Assembly (NCBI RefSeq): GCF_002705925.1
Contig: NZ_NKRE01000001.1
Span: 5,115,493-5,179,492 of the forward strand
Direction: 5' to 3'
Length of the DNA stretch: 64,000 nt
Source of the DNA: Mycobacterium ostraviense
Lineage (GTDB): Bacteria > Actinomycetota > Actinomycetes > Mycobacteriales > Mycobacteriaceae
The stretch's first letter is position 1. Every line of letters starts with the position of its first letter. This document shows positions 33,580-42,982 of this stretch, piece by piece. A model generated the notes under the pieces. The model was not told the origin of the DNA and did not search any database. It saw only the letters and a program-made list of their open reading frames with translations. The position numbers and the translations under genes were made by a program.

Positions 33580-35904
33580 CTACTGTGACGGCGGCGCTGC
33601 TGGGCCGAACGACGGTGGCGCGGCGGACTCCGCAGTGCCCCAGACCGTGTTGGGGGTGGCGGATAACGAGAACGTCACGTCGCCGCCGGTGCGGATGAAC
33701 GACTCCGGAAGAAATGTCTGATCGGTGGCCCGGCCGTCGACGCTGAGGCCGCTGATGTACTTCAGACCGTTGCGTCCGGACGCGCCCGGGGCGAAGATCC
33801 GGATGGTTTTGCCGCCCGGAATCGATATCTGAGCGCGATCGAACAGCGGTGTGTTCACGGTGAGGACCGGCGTTCCCGGGGTGCTGGGGAACAGGCCGAG
33901 CGCGGCCCAGACATACCAGCTGGACTGCGCGCCGAGGTCGTCGTTGCCCGGCTCGCCATCGGGTCTGGGGCCGAATAGTTCGCCGCGCACCCGGTTGACC
34001 GTCTCCTGGGTCTTCCACGGCTGACCGACGTAGTTGTACAGCCAGGGCACCCCGAAGTCCGGCTCGTTACCGGCCCACATAAACGGCCTATTCGGGCCCG
34101 CATTCAGTGCTGTCAAGAAGCGGTCGAGCCGGTCGGCCGCGGCCTGGCGGCCGCCGATAGCGGCCACCAGGCCGGCAACATTCTGCGGCACCAACCACAG
34201 GTATTGCTCGGCGTTGCCCTCGTCGTATCCTTCCTGGCCGAAGCCCCAGAGAGGCTCCACGAAGCCGGGCCCGAAGGGGAACGCGCCGTCGGCGTTGCGG
34301 GGCGAGAGGTAACCGGTGGCCGGATTGAACAAGTTCTGCCAGTACTGCGCCCGGTTCTGGAACTCGGCAGCGGTCACGGTGTCGCCGAGCGCGTCGGCGA
34401 ACCGGGAGATGGCGAAGTCGTCGACCGACCACTCCAGCGTGATCGAGGCGCCGACGATGTTGTGGTCGGCGCGGAACTCGTCCGTCTGGGGTGCGTAGCC
34501 GCGCTCCAGGTAGCTGGCGATTCCGGGCCGCTCCACGTAGCCGCCGCGACCGACACCGCCCTGGGTGGCTCCGCTGACCATGTAGCGCAGCGCCGTTTTG
34601 ACGTCGAAGTCTCTGGCTCCGAAGGTGTAGAGGTTGACGATGAGCGGCACCACGTTGTCTCCGGTCATCTCGCCGGTCGCGGAATTGGCCAGGGCCCAAC
34701 GGGGAAGCGATCCGCTTTGCTCGGCGTCGTTCACCAGCGACTGGGCCATGTCGCTGGCCTGCGCCGGGAACAGCAGTGCCTGCAGGGCTGCCAAGCATCG
34801 GTAGGTGTCCCAGTCGGAGAAGTTGGCGTACTGGGTGTGGCCCTCGGCCACGGTGTGGATGTTGCCGTCGAATCCGATATAGCGTCCGTCGGCGTCGTTG
34901 AACGTGTTGGGGTGCAACAACGTTCGGTATAGCGAGGTATAGAAGGTTTGCAGGTCGCCGCTGTCGGTGCCGGCTACCGTGATGCGGGCCAGCGCGGCGT
35001 TCCACTGCGCTAATGCGGCGGCGCGCACCTCGTCGAAACTCCGTCCGCCCTCGGCCGCGAGGTTGGCCCGGGCCCCGTCGACACTGACGTAGGAAATCGC
35101 GGTCCGCGCCTCGAGTACCGAGCCGGCCGGGAACTCCACGTACCCCCCGCTGTAGATCGAGTCCGCGCTGCTGGCACCGGGATGGACCGCGTCGCCGTCC
35201 CAGGTGCCATACGAAGTGAACGGCCGGCTGAACTTCATGGCGAAGTACACCGTGTAGGTGTTGTTCTTGCCGCAGAATCCGCCGGTGGTCGCCGATCCGG
35301 TGATCGTGGTGTGGTCCTCGCCGATCTGGATGGTCGCGGCGTCGTTGCCCGCCAGCGACGCGCCGGAGCGCACGTGGAACAGCGCAGGCTGTCCATTGGC
35401 CGGGTAGCTGAACCGGCCAGCGCCGGTGCGCGCGGTGGCGGTCAATTCCGCGGTCACCCCGGTGGCGGGGAAGCGCACCGTGTAGTAGCCGGGCACGCCC
35501 ACCTCGGTGCCGTCGTGCGCGATCTCCTCCCAATCGTCCCAGGGCCGCGGGCCAATCGGGGTGGTGGTCGGCAGCATCGAAATATCGCCGAACGCCGCGC
35601 AGCCCACCGAGGCGTGGGTCATGCTGAATCCGGTCGAGCGCTCGTTGTCGTGGTCGTAGCCAGCATAGGTGTCAGTGGTGTCCGGCGAGTACTGCACCAT
35701 GCCGAACGGCACCGAGGCCCCGGGGAAGTTGTTGATTTCGCCCACCGTTTCGCCACCCGTCCCGGTGCCGATGAGCGTGTCGACGTGGCTGATCGGGTTC
35801 ACGACGAACGCGGGTTGATCGGCGCGCGCCGCCGGCGCACCGCTGAGCATCAGGCCGGCAACCGCCGCTGTTACCAGCGCGGCGCAGGGTCTACCTGACT
35901 GCAT
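33580..35904 (-). CDS. Secreted GH92 family alpha-mannosidase
   Basis: A 774-residue exported glycosidase. It has an N-terminal signal peptide (about 29 residues, ending AAPAARA-like). GH92 hallmarks follow: HVDTLIGTGTGGETVGEINNFPGASVPFGMVQYSPDT, FSDWDTYRCLAALQAL, and the catalytic-region motif PGNDDLGAQSSWYVWAALGLFPSTPG near the C-terminus. GH92 enzymes are calcium-dependent exo-alpha-mannosidases, mostly alpha-1,2. In mycobacteria possible substrates are host N-glycans or the organism's own lipoarabinomannan caps. It resembles M. tuberculosis Rv0584. It converges with nothing and is separate from ilvA downstream by about 140 bp. Confidence 0.92.
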   Translation of the reverse strand: MQSGRPCAALVTAAVAGLMLSGAPAARADQPAFVVNPISHVDTLIGTGTGGETVGEINNFPGASVPFGMVQYSPDTTDTYAGYDHDNERSTGFSMTHASVGCAAFGDISMLPTTTPIGPRPWDDWEEIAHDGTEVGVPGYYTVRFPATGVTAELTATARTGAGRFSYPANGQPALFHVRSGASLAGNDAATIQIGEDHTTITGSATTGGFCGKNNTYTVYFAMKFSRPFTSYGTWDGDAVHPGASSADSIYSGGYVEFPAGSVLEARTAISYVSVDGARANLAAEGGRSFDEVRAAALAQWNAALARITVAGTDSGDLQTFYTSLYRTLLHPNTFNDADGRYIGFDGNIHTVAEGHTQYANFSDWDTYRCLAALQALLFPAQASDMAQSLVNDAEQSGSLPRWALANSATGEMTGDNVVPLIVNLYTFGARDFDVKTALRYMVSGATQGGVGRGGYVERPGIASYLERGYAPQTDEFRADHNIVGASITLEWSVDDFAISRFADALGDTVTAAEFQNRAQYWQNLFNPATGYLSPRNADGAFPFGPGFVEPLWGFGQEGYDEGNAEQYLWLVPQNVAGLVAAIGGRQAAADRLDRFLTALNAGPNRPFMWAGNEPDFGVPWLYNYVGQPWKTQETVNRVRGELFGPRPDGEPGNDDLGAQSSWYVWAALGLFPSTPGTPVLTVNTPLFDRAQISIPGGKTIRIFAPGASGRNGLKYISGLSVDGRATDQTFLPESFIRTGGDVTFSLSATPNTVWGTAESAAPPSFGPAAPPSQ

Positions 35905-36040
35905 GGCTGTCTATTCCTATGGACATGTCGAGACGGGCCGGTGGAGGGACGATCCAGCGTCGTTGTTGTGCTTTGCCGTCGCAACGTAGTCTGCATCGTT
36001 GCGCTCGAGCGCGCGGGAACTTGGCGCGGTTCGCGCGAAG

Positions 36041-37605
36041 TCACTGCCCGGGCAGTTGGTTGCGAAGCACCTTGCCGAGGGGGCTGCGTGGAATGGTGGT
36101 GACGATGTGGACATCTCTGGGCTGTTCGACGCGAGACACCTTGTCCTTCAAGTATTTCCGGATGGCTGCCGCATCGAGGTCGGCGTTGGGCCGGGGCACG
36201 ACGAACGCGGCGAGTCGTTGCCCGAACTGCTCGTCGGCGACACCGACGACGGCGTTGTCGGCGACACCCGGGTGTGCGGCAAGTGCGTTTTCGACCGCGC
36301 GTGGATAGACGTTCTCGCCTCCGGAGATGATCAAGTCGTCTTGGCGGCCGACGATGAACAGCCGTCCCGCTTCGTCGAAGTAGCCGATGTCCCCGGAGTT
36401 GGTCATGTTGTCGACGACGTCTTTGGTGCCGCCGCCGGTGTAGGTGTCCACCGGCAACCCGCCCCCGACGAAGACGCGCCCAATCACGTGTGGCCCGACG
36501 GATCTGCCGGTTGCGTCGAGGATGCCGACCGGAGTGCCGATAATCGGCCGACCGACGGTCTCGGGCGCGGCGCGCAGGTCGGCCGGTGTCGCGAAGGCGC
36601 AGATGCCGACCTCCGAGGAGCCGTAGGCGTTATAGAGAACGTCGCCGTAGTTGTCCATGAACCGTTGCGCCAGGCTGGGGTCCAGCCGGGCCCCGCTCAA
36701 TATCACCACCCGCAGCGACGACACCGGATATCGCGCTCGCACGCCTTCGGGAAGATCGAGGATGCGGGCAAGCATGACCGGCACAACCATCAACGCGTCG
36801 GCGCGATATTGCGAAGCCTGGGCGAGCGCCGCTTCGGCGGCGAAGCGCCGCTGGGTTAGTACCGTTCCGCCCAGCGCCAGGGTCAGCATCAGCTGGCCGA
36901 GCCCGAACCCATGAAACATCGGTACTGCCAAACAGCTTCGGCAACCGGTGCGTAGCCGGGTGCGATCCAGAAGCGTCATGGTAAGGCCCAGCGTCGAACC
37001 GAAATGGGATGTGCGCGGTACGCCTTTGGGTGCGCCGGTGGTGCCGGCAGTGAGGATGATGACTTGGCCGGGCGCCGCCACCGGGGGCCGGGAATGGTGC
37101 CCGCGCTTTGTGACCCCTGCCGGATGGACGATCGTGACGGTGTTACCAGCGGCGCGTGCTTGTTCGGCGGATTCCGGCTCACAAATGATCGTGTTGATCT
37201 GGTGCGCGCCTACCGCGGCCGACAGCGCATCGGCGCTGAAATCGGTGTTGAGGAGCACGACATCGGCGCCGACCAACGCCGCGGCGAACATCGCCTCGAT
37301 GAAGCCGTGTCCGTTGCGGAACAAGATCCCCACGGCCTCGATCCGACCCCGCGGCGGTGAAGCTCATCAGCAAGGAACTCGGTCCGTGATCGCAACTCGC
37401 CGTAGCTGAAGATGCCGTCGTCGTCGATCACCGCGATCCGGTTTGGCCACCGAGCTGTTGTGACCGCCAGTAGAGAGAAAGGATTTTGGCCACCTCGACG
37501 TGCCTCGCGAACCAGGCGGACCAGCCCGGCGGGAGTGGCGGGCGTCAGCAGTCCAGAGCGCAGTAGCACGGCAGCCGTGGTCGTCGGGAGGCTCTCGCGG
37601 GCCAT
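36041..37605 (-). pseudogene. AMP-dependent acyl-CoA synthetase, frameshifted
   Basis: The start is MARESLPTTTAAVLLRSGLL at 37605. The first frame runs to LADELHRRGVGS and then must change frame near 37340-37360 to continue AVGILFRNGHGFIEAMFAAALVG. The rest is intact: ILTAGTTGAPKGVPRTS (P-loop), YNAYGSSEVG, SGDIGYFDEAGRLFIVGRQDDLIISGGENVYP, and the C-terminal Lys in SPLGKVLRNQL. The repaired protein would be about 520 residues and activate a fatty acid. A GTG at 37333 could start a truncated form lacking the first 90 residues. It lies just downstream of the FAD-linked dehydrogenase gene on the same strand. Confidence 0.85.
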
Positions 37606-37663
37606 CGCGGCACCTGCTGCGCAGTGCCGGAATCGGCGTCGGGCACCGGGCTCCCGGGACGTC

Positions 37664-39058
37664 TTATGCCTCCTGCGCCGGGAAGAGAACATCGGGGTTG
37701 AGGATGCCCGCCGGGTCGAAGCTGTGCTTGATTCGCCGCATGAGCGCTATCTTGGCCGGGTCTTCGAGTTTGAGAAAGTAGGGAGTCTTGGCGCGGCCAA
37801 CGCCGTGCTCACCGGAGATCGCGCCGCCCAATTCCATTGCGAGCGCGAAGATATCGGTCATCAGCTGCTTCTTCTTGGCCGGGTCCTTACAGATAATGGC
37901 CAGGTGCACATTGCCGTCGCCGGCGTGGCCGCAACCGATCGCGGCACCGCCGGCGGCCGTTGCCAGACCACGCGCGGCGCTGAGGAATTTCGGCATCGAC
38001 GCGCGCGGGACGACGGTGTCGATGATGTCGTCGGCGCCCGCGGCTTTCGCCGCCCAAAACGCTTTCTCACGCACCTCGATCAGCTTGCGCGCCGAGCTTC
38101 CCTCCAGTACGTAGGCGTCGATCGCACCCAACTCGGCAAGCATCTCACCGGCGGTCTCGACATCTTCCTGCAGTCGATCGGCGGTGCGGTTCTCAACCGC
38201 CACAAGAAGATACGCTCGGCAGCTGTCGCGGACATGGTCCGGAATACCCAATTCCAGGTTCTGGGTGTGCACGAGTGCGGCCATCGTCAGGTTGTCGATG
38301 TATTCCAGGATGTAGGGCGCGAGCCCGCTGGCGACGATCTGGGGCACCGCCGCCATGACTTGATCGAAGTCGGCGAACGGGGCCAGCACGCTGGCGCTGT
38401 GGTCGAGCCGTGGATGCAGCTTGACGATCACTTCGGTGGCCAGGGCCAGGGTGCCTTCCGAGCCGACGATGAGTTGGGTCAGGTCGTAGCCGGTCGATAC
38501 CTTGGCGATCTTGCCGCCGGTTCGGATGATCTCGCCGGTCGGCAGCACCGCCTGCAACCCGATCACGTTATGGCGAGCTATCCCGTACTTGACCGCGCGC
38601 ATACCGCCGGCGTTCGTGCCGACGTTGCCGCCGACGCTCGATGACAGCTCACCTGGATGAACCATGTACCCCAGCCCGGAAGCGGCGGTCGCGGCGTCCA
38701 GCTCGGTCAGCGTCACCCCGGGCTGGACGACGGCAACCTGGTTAGCGGTGTCCACCTCCAGTACCCGGTTCATTCGTTCGAACGAGATCAGCAGGCCGTC
38801 TTCGCACGGCCGCGCCGCCCCCGACAAGCCGCACCCGGACCCGCGTGCCGTCACCGGCACGCGGTGGTCGGAGGCGGCTATCAGCAGTTGCGAAACCTCT
38901 TCCGCGGTGGACGGTTTCACCACATACTCGGGCTGCTGCGGCGGCTGGGTCAGTTCCTCGTCGTGCGAATAGTCGTCGGGAATTGCGTTGCGGGTGAGCA
39001 CATTGGCACTGCCGACGATTTCCACCAACCGCGCTGTGATATCTGTGATATCGCCCAT
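37664..39058 (-). CDS. FAD-linked 2-hydroxyacid dehydrogenase (GlcD/D-LDH type)
   Basis: A 464-residue flavoenzyme. The N-terminal FAD_binding_4 domain has VPVTARGSGCGLSGAARP and PGELSSSVGGNVGTNAGGMRAVKYG. The C-terminal FAD-oxidase domain has GCGHAGDGNVHLAI and GGAISGEHGVGRAK, the conserved His-containing segments of the glycolate/D-lactate/D-2-hydroxyglutarate dehydrogenase family. It oxidises a D-2-hydroxyacid and passes electrons to an acceptor other than O2, usually quinone or cytochrome. The precise substrate cannot be told. The AMP ligase gene follows about 60 bp downstream. Confidence 0.9.
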   Translation of the reverse strand: MGDITDITARLVEIVGSANVLTRNAIPDDYSHDEELTQPPQQPEYVVKPSTAEEVSQLLIAASDHRVPVTARGSGCGLSGAARPCEDGLLISFERMNRVLEVDTANQVAVVQPGVTLTELDAATAASGLGYMVHPGELSSSVGGNVGTNAGGMRAVKYGIARHNVIGLQAVLPTGEIIRTGGKIAKVSTGYDLTQLIVGSEGTLALATEVIVKLHPRLDHSASVLAPFADFDQVMAAVPQIVASGLAPYILEYIDNLTMAALVHTQNLELGIPDHVRDSCRAYLLVAVENRTADRLQEDVETAGEMLAELGAIDAYVLEGSSARKLIEVREKAFWAAKAAGADDIIDTVVPRASMPKFLSAARGLATAAGGAAIGCGHAGDGNVHLAIICKDPAKKKQLMTDIFALAMELGGAISGEHGVGRAKTPYFLKLEDPAKIALMRRIKHSFDPAGILNPDVLFPAQEA

Positions 39059-39098
39059 CGAAAGCCTCGTGTTTCTGCCGTGTCGGACAGCGATTCAC

Positions 39099-40442
39099 TT
39101 TATGCCGTTCCCGCGCGGATGCGGACAACTAATCTCAGCTGGTTCTCAGCCGGCGGCGGGATGCTATGCATCGTGCACCCAACGGCGGGGGGGTCCCAGT
39201 TCGGGTCGGCCACTTCAAGGCGCGTCGTACGCGTCGCCGCGACCGAACCTGTTGGTGGCGGGATTGACCGCTTTGCACGGTATCGAGCTGGTCGTGCTGT
39301 TGAAGGCTGCAGGCATCACCGGGCGCATGGCCAAGGCGCACCCGGGCAACGGCGCGGGGCTATCGACCCTATCGGTGTTGGCGGCACTGGTGATGGTCGG
39401 ATGGCAGGGCGTGCGGCTGGTCCGTGGGCAGCGGTCGTTGAACCCGACTGGACTGGCCGCGCAATCGGCGATATTGATGACCTCGATCGCGGTGGCCACC
39501 CAGAACCTCGTCCCCGGGTTCATTGGGATCGCGCTGGCATGCGCGGTATTGGTGGGTTGGGGGCGACTCGCCAACTCCCGTCGCGGCGGCGTCGAGCGCC
39601 ACGCCGCGGTGCCGCCGCGGCCCACTGGGACCGCAGCACCGCAGCGAGCATTGCAGGCCGGACTGGGTGGTGTCGTGCTGGCGGTGGTGACGGCGCTGGT
39701 GGTGCTGGCCGCGCTCAGTGTGCGCAGCGGCATCATTTTCGGGTTGGCGATGCTGGCGATCATCTTCATTCCGCTGGAGCGGCTGTTCGCGTTGCACCCC
39801 CGTCGGGTGTTGCGGCGCGGGTGGCGAACCGACGTGGTGCACTATCTGGTCAACGGAACCGCGTTGCGGCTTGGGCTACTCGTCTCGGTGGTCGTGATCG
39901 GCGGAGTGCTGAGGATTTTCGTGCCCGCGCCGGTGCGCGCCTCGGTTTCGGCCAGTCCGGGCTGGGTGCAGGTGGTCGCGGGGTTGGCGATCGCGATGGT
40001 AGGTGGCTACGCGGGGCACCGCGCGGCCCATGAAGTGCCGCTGCTATGGCGGTTCCACCGCGTGCATCACAGCATCCGGGAAATGGATTGGCTGGCAGCG
40101 AATCACCTTCACCCGCTTGACGAGACCTTCATCCGTTCGGTCGCGGTGCTGCCGCTGTACGCCCTGGGGTTCGGGAGGGTCAGCCTGGGCGCATTCCTCG
40201 TCCTGATCACCTTGCAGGCGGTCTTCATCCACGCCAACGTCCGGGTGAACTTCGGCCCGCTGCGGTGGGTGATCGCCACGCCCCAGTACCACCATTGGCA
40301 CCACGCCCGTGAACCGCAGGCCTACAACAGCAACTATGCCGGTGAATTCCCGGCGCTGGATGCGCTATTCGGGACGCTGTACCTGCCGGCCGACCGCTGG
40401 CCCGCGCAGTACGGCGTCGACGACAGCGAGCCCGAAGGGTGA
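39099..40442 (+). CDS. Fatty acid hydroxylase/sterol desaturase family membrane protein
   Basis: An integral membrane di-iron enzyme. The His-box motifs are complete: GHRAAHEVP, RFHRVHHSI, HANVRVNFG and YHHWHHAREP. Five to six hydrophobic segments are visible (NLLVAGLTALHGIELVVLL, SILMTSIAVATQNLVPG-like, GIIFGLAMLAIIFIPLERL and others). It would hydroxylate or desaturate a lipid or carotenoid using O2. The start is doubtful. The frame is open from 39099 but has no ribosome site there. The first membrane helix starts near 39255, where TTG/GTG starts are possible. An ATG at 39161 in another frame would join if a seven-G run (39187-39193) lost one G. Confidence 0.8.
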   Translation, partial: FMPFPRGCGQLISAGSQPAAGCYASCTQRRGGPSSGRPLQGASYASPRPNLLVAGLTALHGIELVVLLKAAGITGRMAKAHPGNGAGLSTLSVLAALVMVGWQGVRLVRGQRSLNPTGLAAQSAILMTSIAVATQNLVPGFIGIALACAVLVGWGRLANSRRGGVERHAAVPPRPTGTAAPQRALQAGLGGVVLAVVTALVVLAALSVRSGIIFGLAMLAIIFIPLERLFALHPRRVLRRGWRTDVVHYLVNGTALRLGLLVSVVVIGGVLRIFVPAPVRASVSASPGWVQVVAGLAIAMVGGYAGHRAAHEVPLLWRFHRVHHSIREMDWLAANHLHPLDETFIRSVAVLPLYALGFGRVSLGAFLVLITLQAVFIHANVRVNFGPLRWVIATPQYHHWHHAREPQAYNSNYAGEFPALDALFGTLYLPADRWPAQYGVDDSEPEG

Positions 40443-41671
40443 AGGGTGACCGGGAGCTTGCCCAGCCCGGTCATGCTCGGGTTGCCCAGGTATTGGTGGA
40501 CGCCGTCGAGGTCGACCCGGTAGTCGGGGATGCGGTCGAGGACCGCCTTGACCATCACCTCGGCCATCAGGCGCGCCAGGTGGGATCCGATGCATCGGTG
40601 TGGTCCCAGGCCGAAGGCGAGGTGCCGGTTGGGGGTGCGGTCGAGCACGATCGTGTCGGGTCGGTCGAACTCGTGCTCGTCGTGGTTGGCGGCCAGCCAG
40701 CTGATGACGACGCGGTCGTTGCGGCGCAGCTGTTGGCCTCCGACGGTTACGTCACGGGTGACGGTACGGCTCAGCTGCTGGTTGACCGAGAAGTAGCGCA
40801 GGAATTCGTCGGTGGCGGTGCGGTAGAGCTCGGGGTGGTCGATGAGTTGTCGGCGCAGCTGTGGGTGGGTGCCCAGGTGTAGCAGGGTCAGCGCGGTCTG
40901 TGAGGTGGTGGTGTCGACGCCGCCGGCGATGAGGTTCCAGATGATGTTGAGCAGCTGTTCGTCGGACAGGCGCTGGCCGTCGAATTCGAACTGGATGAGG
41001 AAGCTGGTCAGGTCGTCGTGTGGGTCGGCCCGTCGGTTGGCGGCGAACTCCAGGACGTCGTGCATCATGGCGGGCGCGGCGGCCAGGGCGTCGGCGTACT
41101 CGGGGCTGTCTTGCGGAACGGCCATGACGGAGTGGAACAGATTGGCATACAGGTGCCAACTGTCATATGGCAGACCCATCAGCTTCATGGTCAAGATGGC
41201 CGGAACCGGGCTGGCGTAGTCGAGTACCAGGTCCATGTGCCCCTCGGCGCTGTGCTGGTCGAGTAACCAGTGCGCCGATTGCTCCATGAACGGCCGCATC
41301 TTTTGTACGGCGCCCGGGGAGAAGAACGGCGCCAGGGCGTGTCGCAGCGCCTGGTGGTAGGGGCCGTCGACTTCGCCGATGCCCAATGCCGGGTGACCTT
41401 CGGGACGCGGTACGCCCATCTCACCCTGGTAGTCGATGCCGTCGGGCGCGTTCGGTTCGTATTTGTGGGCGAAGGTGTCGCCGTCCCGGGCGGCCTGGCT
41501 GACCGCGTCGTAGCTGGTGAGAAACCAGAAGCCGCCGTAGTTTTGGTTCCATGCCACCGGGCAGGTGCGTCGGAGTTCGGCGTTGACGGCCACTTCGTTG
41601 AGGTTGAAGTCGTCGGAATGATGGTCGAAATCGACTATCGCGTCTGGGCTGACGCCTGGGCGGGTGACCAT
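40334..41671 (-). CDS. Cytochrome P450
   Basis: A 445-residue class I bacterial P450. The I-helix oxygen motif is LIAGGVDTTTS. The ExxR motif is in DEFLRYFSVN. The haem-binding loop is FGLGPHRCIGSHLAR. It would hydroxylate a lipid-like substrate with electrons from ferredoxin. The expected family ending is around KLPVTLHPS; about 30 further residues (SLSSTPYCAGQ...NSPA) follow and run antisense through the last 36 codons of the convergent fatty acid hydroxylase gene. The ATG at 41671 follows an AGGAAAGG. It is divergent from a cluster of two M24 genes and a glyoxalase gene. Confidence 0.93.
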   Translation of the reverse strand: MVTRPGVSPDAIVDFDHHSDDFNLNEVAVNAELRRTCPVAWNQNYGGFWFLTSYDAVSQAARDGDTFAHKYEPNAPDGIDYQGEMGVPRPEGHPALGIGEVDGPYHQALRHALAPFFSPGAVQKMRPFMEQSAHWLLDQHSAEGHMDLVLDYASPVPAILTMKLMGLPYDSWHLYANLFHSVMAVPQDSPEYADALAAAPAMMHDVLEFAANRRADPHDDLTSFLIQFEFDGQRLSDEQLLNIIWNLIAGGVDTTTSQTALTLLHLGTHPQLRRQLIDHPELYRTATDEFLRYFSVNQQLSRTVTRDVTVGGQQLRRNDRVVISWLAANHDEHEFDRPDTIVLDRTPNRHLAFGLGPHRCIGSHLARLMAEVMVKAVLDRIPDYRVDLDGVHQYLGNPSMTGLGKLPVTLHPSGSLSSTPYCAGQRSAGRYSVPNSASSAGNSPA

Positions 41672-41833
41672 CGAAAAGCCTTTCCTGGCAAGTGCGTTGT
41701 TGCTTCGTCGGCTTATTAGGCTATCTTTGCATTATTACGCATTTGAGGATGCGGAGGTAGCGTCATCGAGGATTGGTCGGCAGGAGCCACTATCGGCGGG
41801 GCGGCGATCCCGGGCACGCCCGACCTGGCTCGG

Positions 41834-42982
41834 ATGCGACGGCAGCGATATGCGCGGTTGCAGGCCGAACTTGCGGCCGGCGGTCTTGACGGGCTGGTGT
41901 TGCTGGGCTCCAGCGCGGTGACGTATGCGACCGGTGCTGTGATGCCGGCCGTCGCCGGTGACCGGGCTGCGCTGTTCCGCGCGGTCGCTGTGGTGGTAGC
42001 CGGGGAATCGGCGCCGCACCTGTACACCGTGGTCGACGACGGTGTGCCGGCCGAGGTGCAGCTGCACGGGCCATTGTTCCCGGATCTCGACGAGGCGATG
42101 GCAGGGCTCGCCGCGGCGCTGGGCGAGCACTTCGTTTCCGGCGCCCGGGTGGGTGTCGACCATCTGTCTCATCCGATGCTGCGCGGCCTTTCCGGCATCG
42201 ATTGGGTGGATGCGTCCGTGGTGCTGGGCGCGGCCAAGCTGGTGAAAACGGTCGACGAGGTGTCGTGTATTCGCCAGGCGCAGCGGTTCAACGAGCTGGC
42301 GATGGTCGACGCGCTGCGCCTGTTGCGACCTGGTGTCCGGCAGACCGATTTGAGTGCGGTGTTTCTTCGACGGGTGTTCGAGCTTGGTGCCTCGGCGGGC
42401 GGGATCGATCCGATCTGGCAGGTGATGGCTCCGAGTCGCGAACTGGGACCATGGACGCTGCACGGTGACCTGGCCTACCCGACCGTCACGACCGACCGGT
42501 TCCTGCGCCATGGCGATGTCATCTGGGTGGACGCCGGAATCATGTGGCAGGGGTACGCGTCCGACTACGGCCGCACCTGGATTGTGGGCGCCGGCCCGAA
42601 TGCCAGGCAGCTCGGGCAGTTTCGTCGCTGGCGGGCGGTCGTCGACGCGTGTCTGGAGGTCCTTGGGCCGGGGGTGTCCGGCTTTCGGCTAGGCGCGGTT
42701 GCCATCGAGGCCAACGACGGTGTTCGGCCGTGGATCGAGCACTTTTATCTCGCGCACGGCGTGGGCACCGATAGCGCCGAAATGCCGTTGATCGGAACGG
42801 ATTTCGGTGCAGATTTCGACTCGCAGCTGGTCATGCGGCCGGGCATGGTCGTGGTGTTGGAGCCGGTCATCTGGGAGGACGGTGCTGCCGGTTATCGTTC
42901 CGAAGACATTGTGGCCGTGACCGATACCGGATGGGTCAAGCTCAGCGGCTCCACCTACGACCCTTATGGGTTTGCCGCATGA
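41834..42982 (+). CDS. M24 family metallopeptidase (Xaa-Pro-type), ligands intact
   Basis: A 382-residue creatinase/prolidase-fold protein. The five metal ligands are all present: two Asp in VIWVDAGIMWQGYASDYGRTW, His in YLAHGVGTDSAEMP, Glu in VVVLEPVIWED and Glu in GYRSEDIVAVT. The N-terminal creatinase-like domain covers roughly the first 130 residues. It is probably a di-metal aminopeptidase or related hydrolase. The ATG at 41834 is the first in-frame start, although homologous-looking residues continue upstream without a start codon. Its TGA overlaps the ATG of the next M24 gene, so the two are coupled. Confidence 0.87.
   Translation: MRRQRYARLQAELAAGGLDGLVLLGSSAVTYATGAVMPAVAGDRAALFRAVAVVVAGESAPHLYTVVDDGVPAEVQLHGPLFPDLDEAMAGLAAALGEHFVSGARVGVDHLSHPMLRGLSGIDWVDASVVLGAAKLVKTVDEVSCIRQAQRFNELAMVDALRLLRPGVRQTDLSAVFLRRVFELGASAGGIDPIWQVMAPSRELGPWTLHGDLAYPTVTTDRFLRHGDVIWVDAGIMWQGYASDYGRTWIVGAGPNARQLGQFRRWRAVVDACLEVLGPGVSGFRLGAVAIEANDGVRPWIEHFYLAHGVGTDSAEMPLIGTDFGADFDSQLVMRPGMVVVLEPVIWEDGAAGYRSEDIVAVTDTGWVKLSGSTYDPYGFAA

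Noticed and set aside
33382..34018. N-terminal extension of threonine ammonia-lyase into the mannosidase gene region
   Set aside because: The frame is open, but the sequence is antisense-like and the family starts at MELLTLDQ; a leader frame with a good ribosome site sits just upstream.
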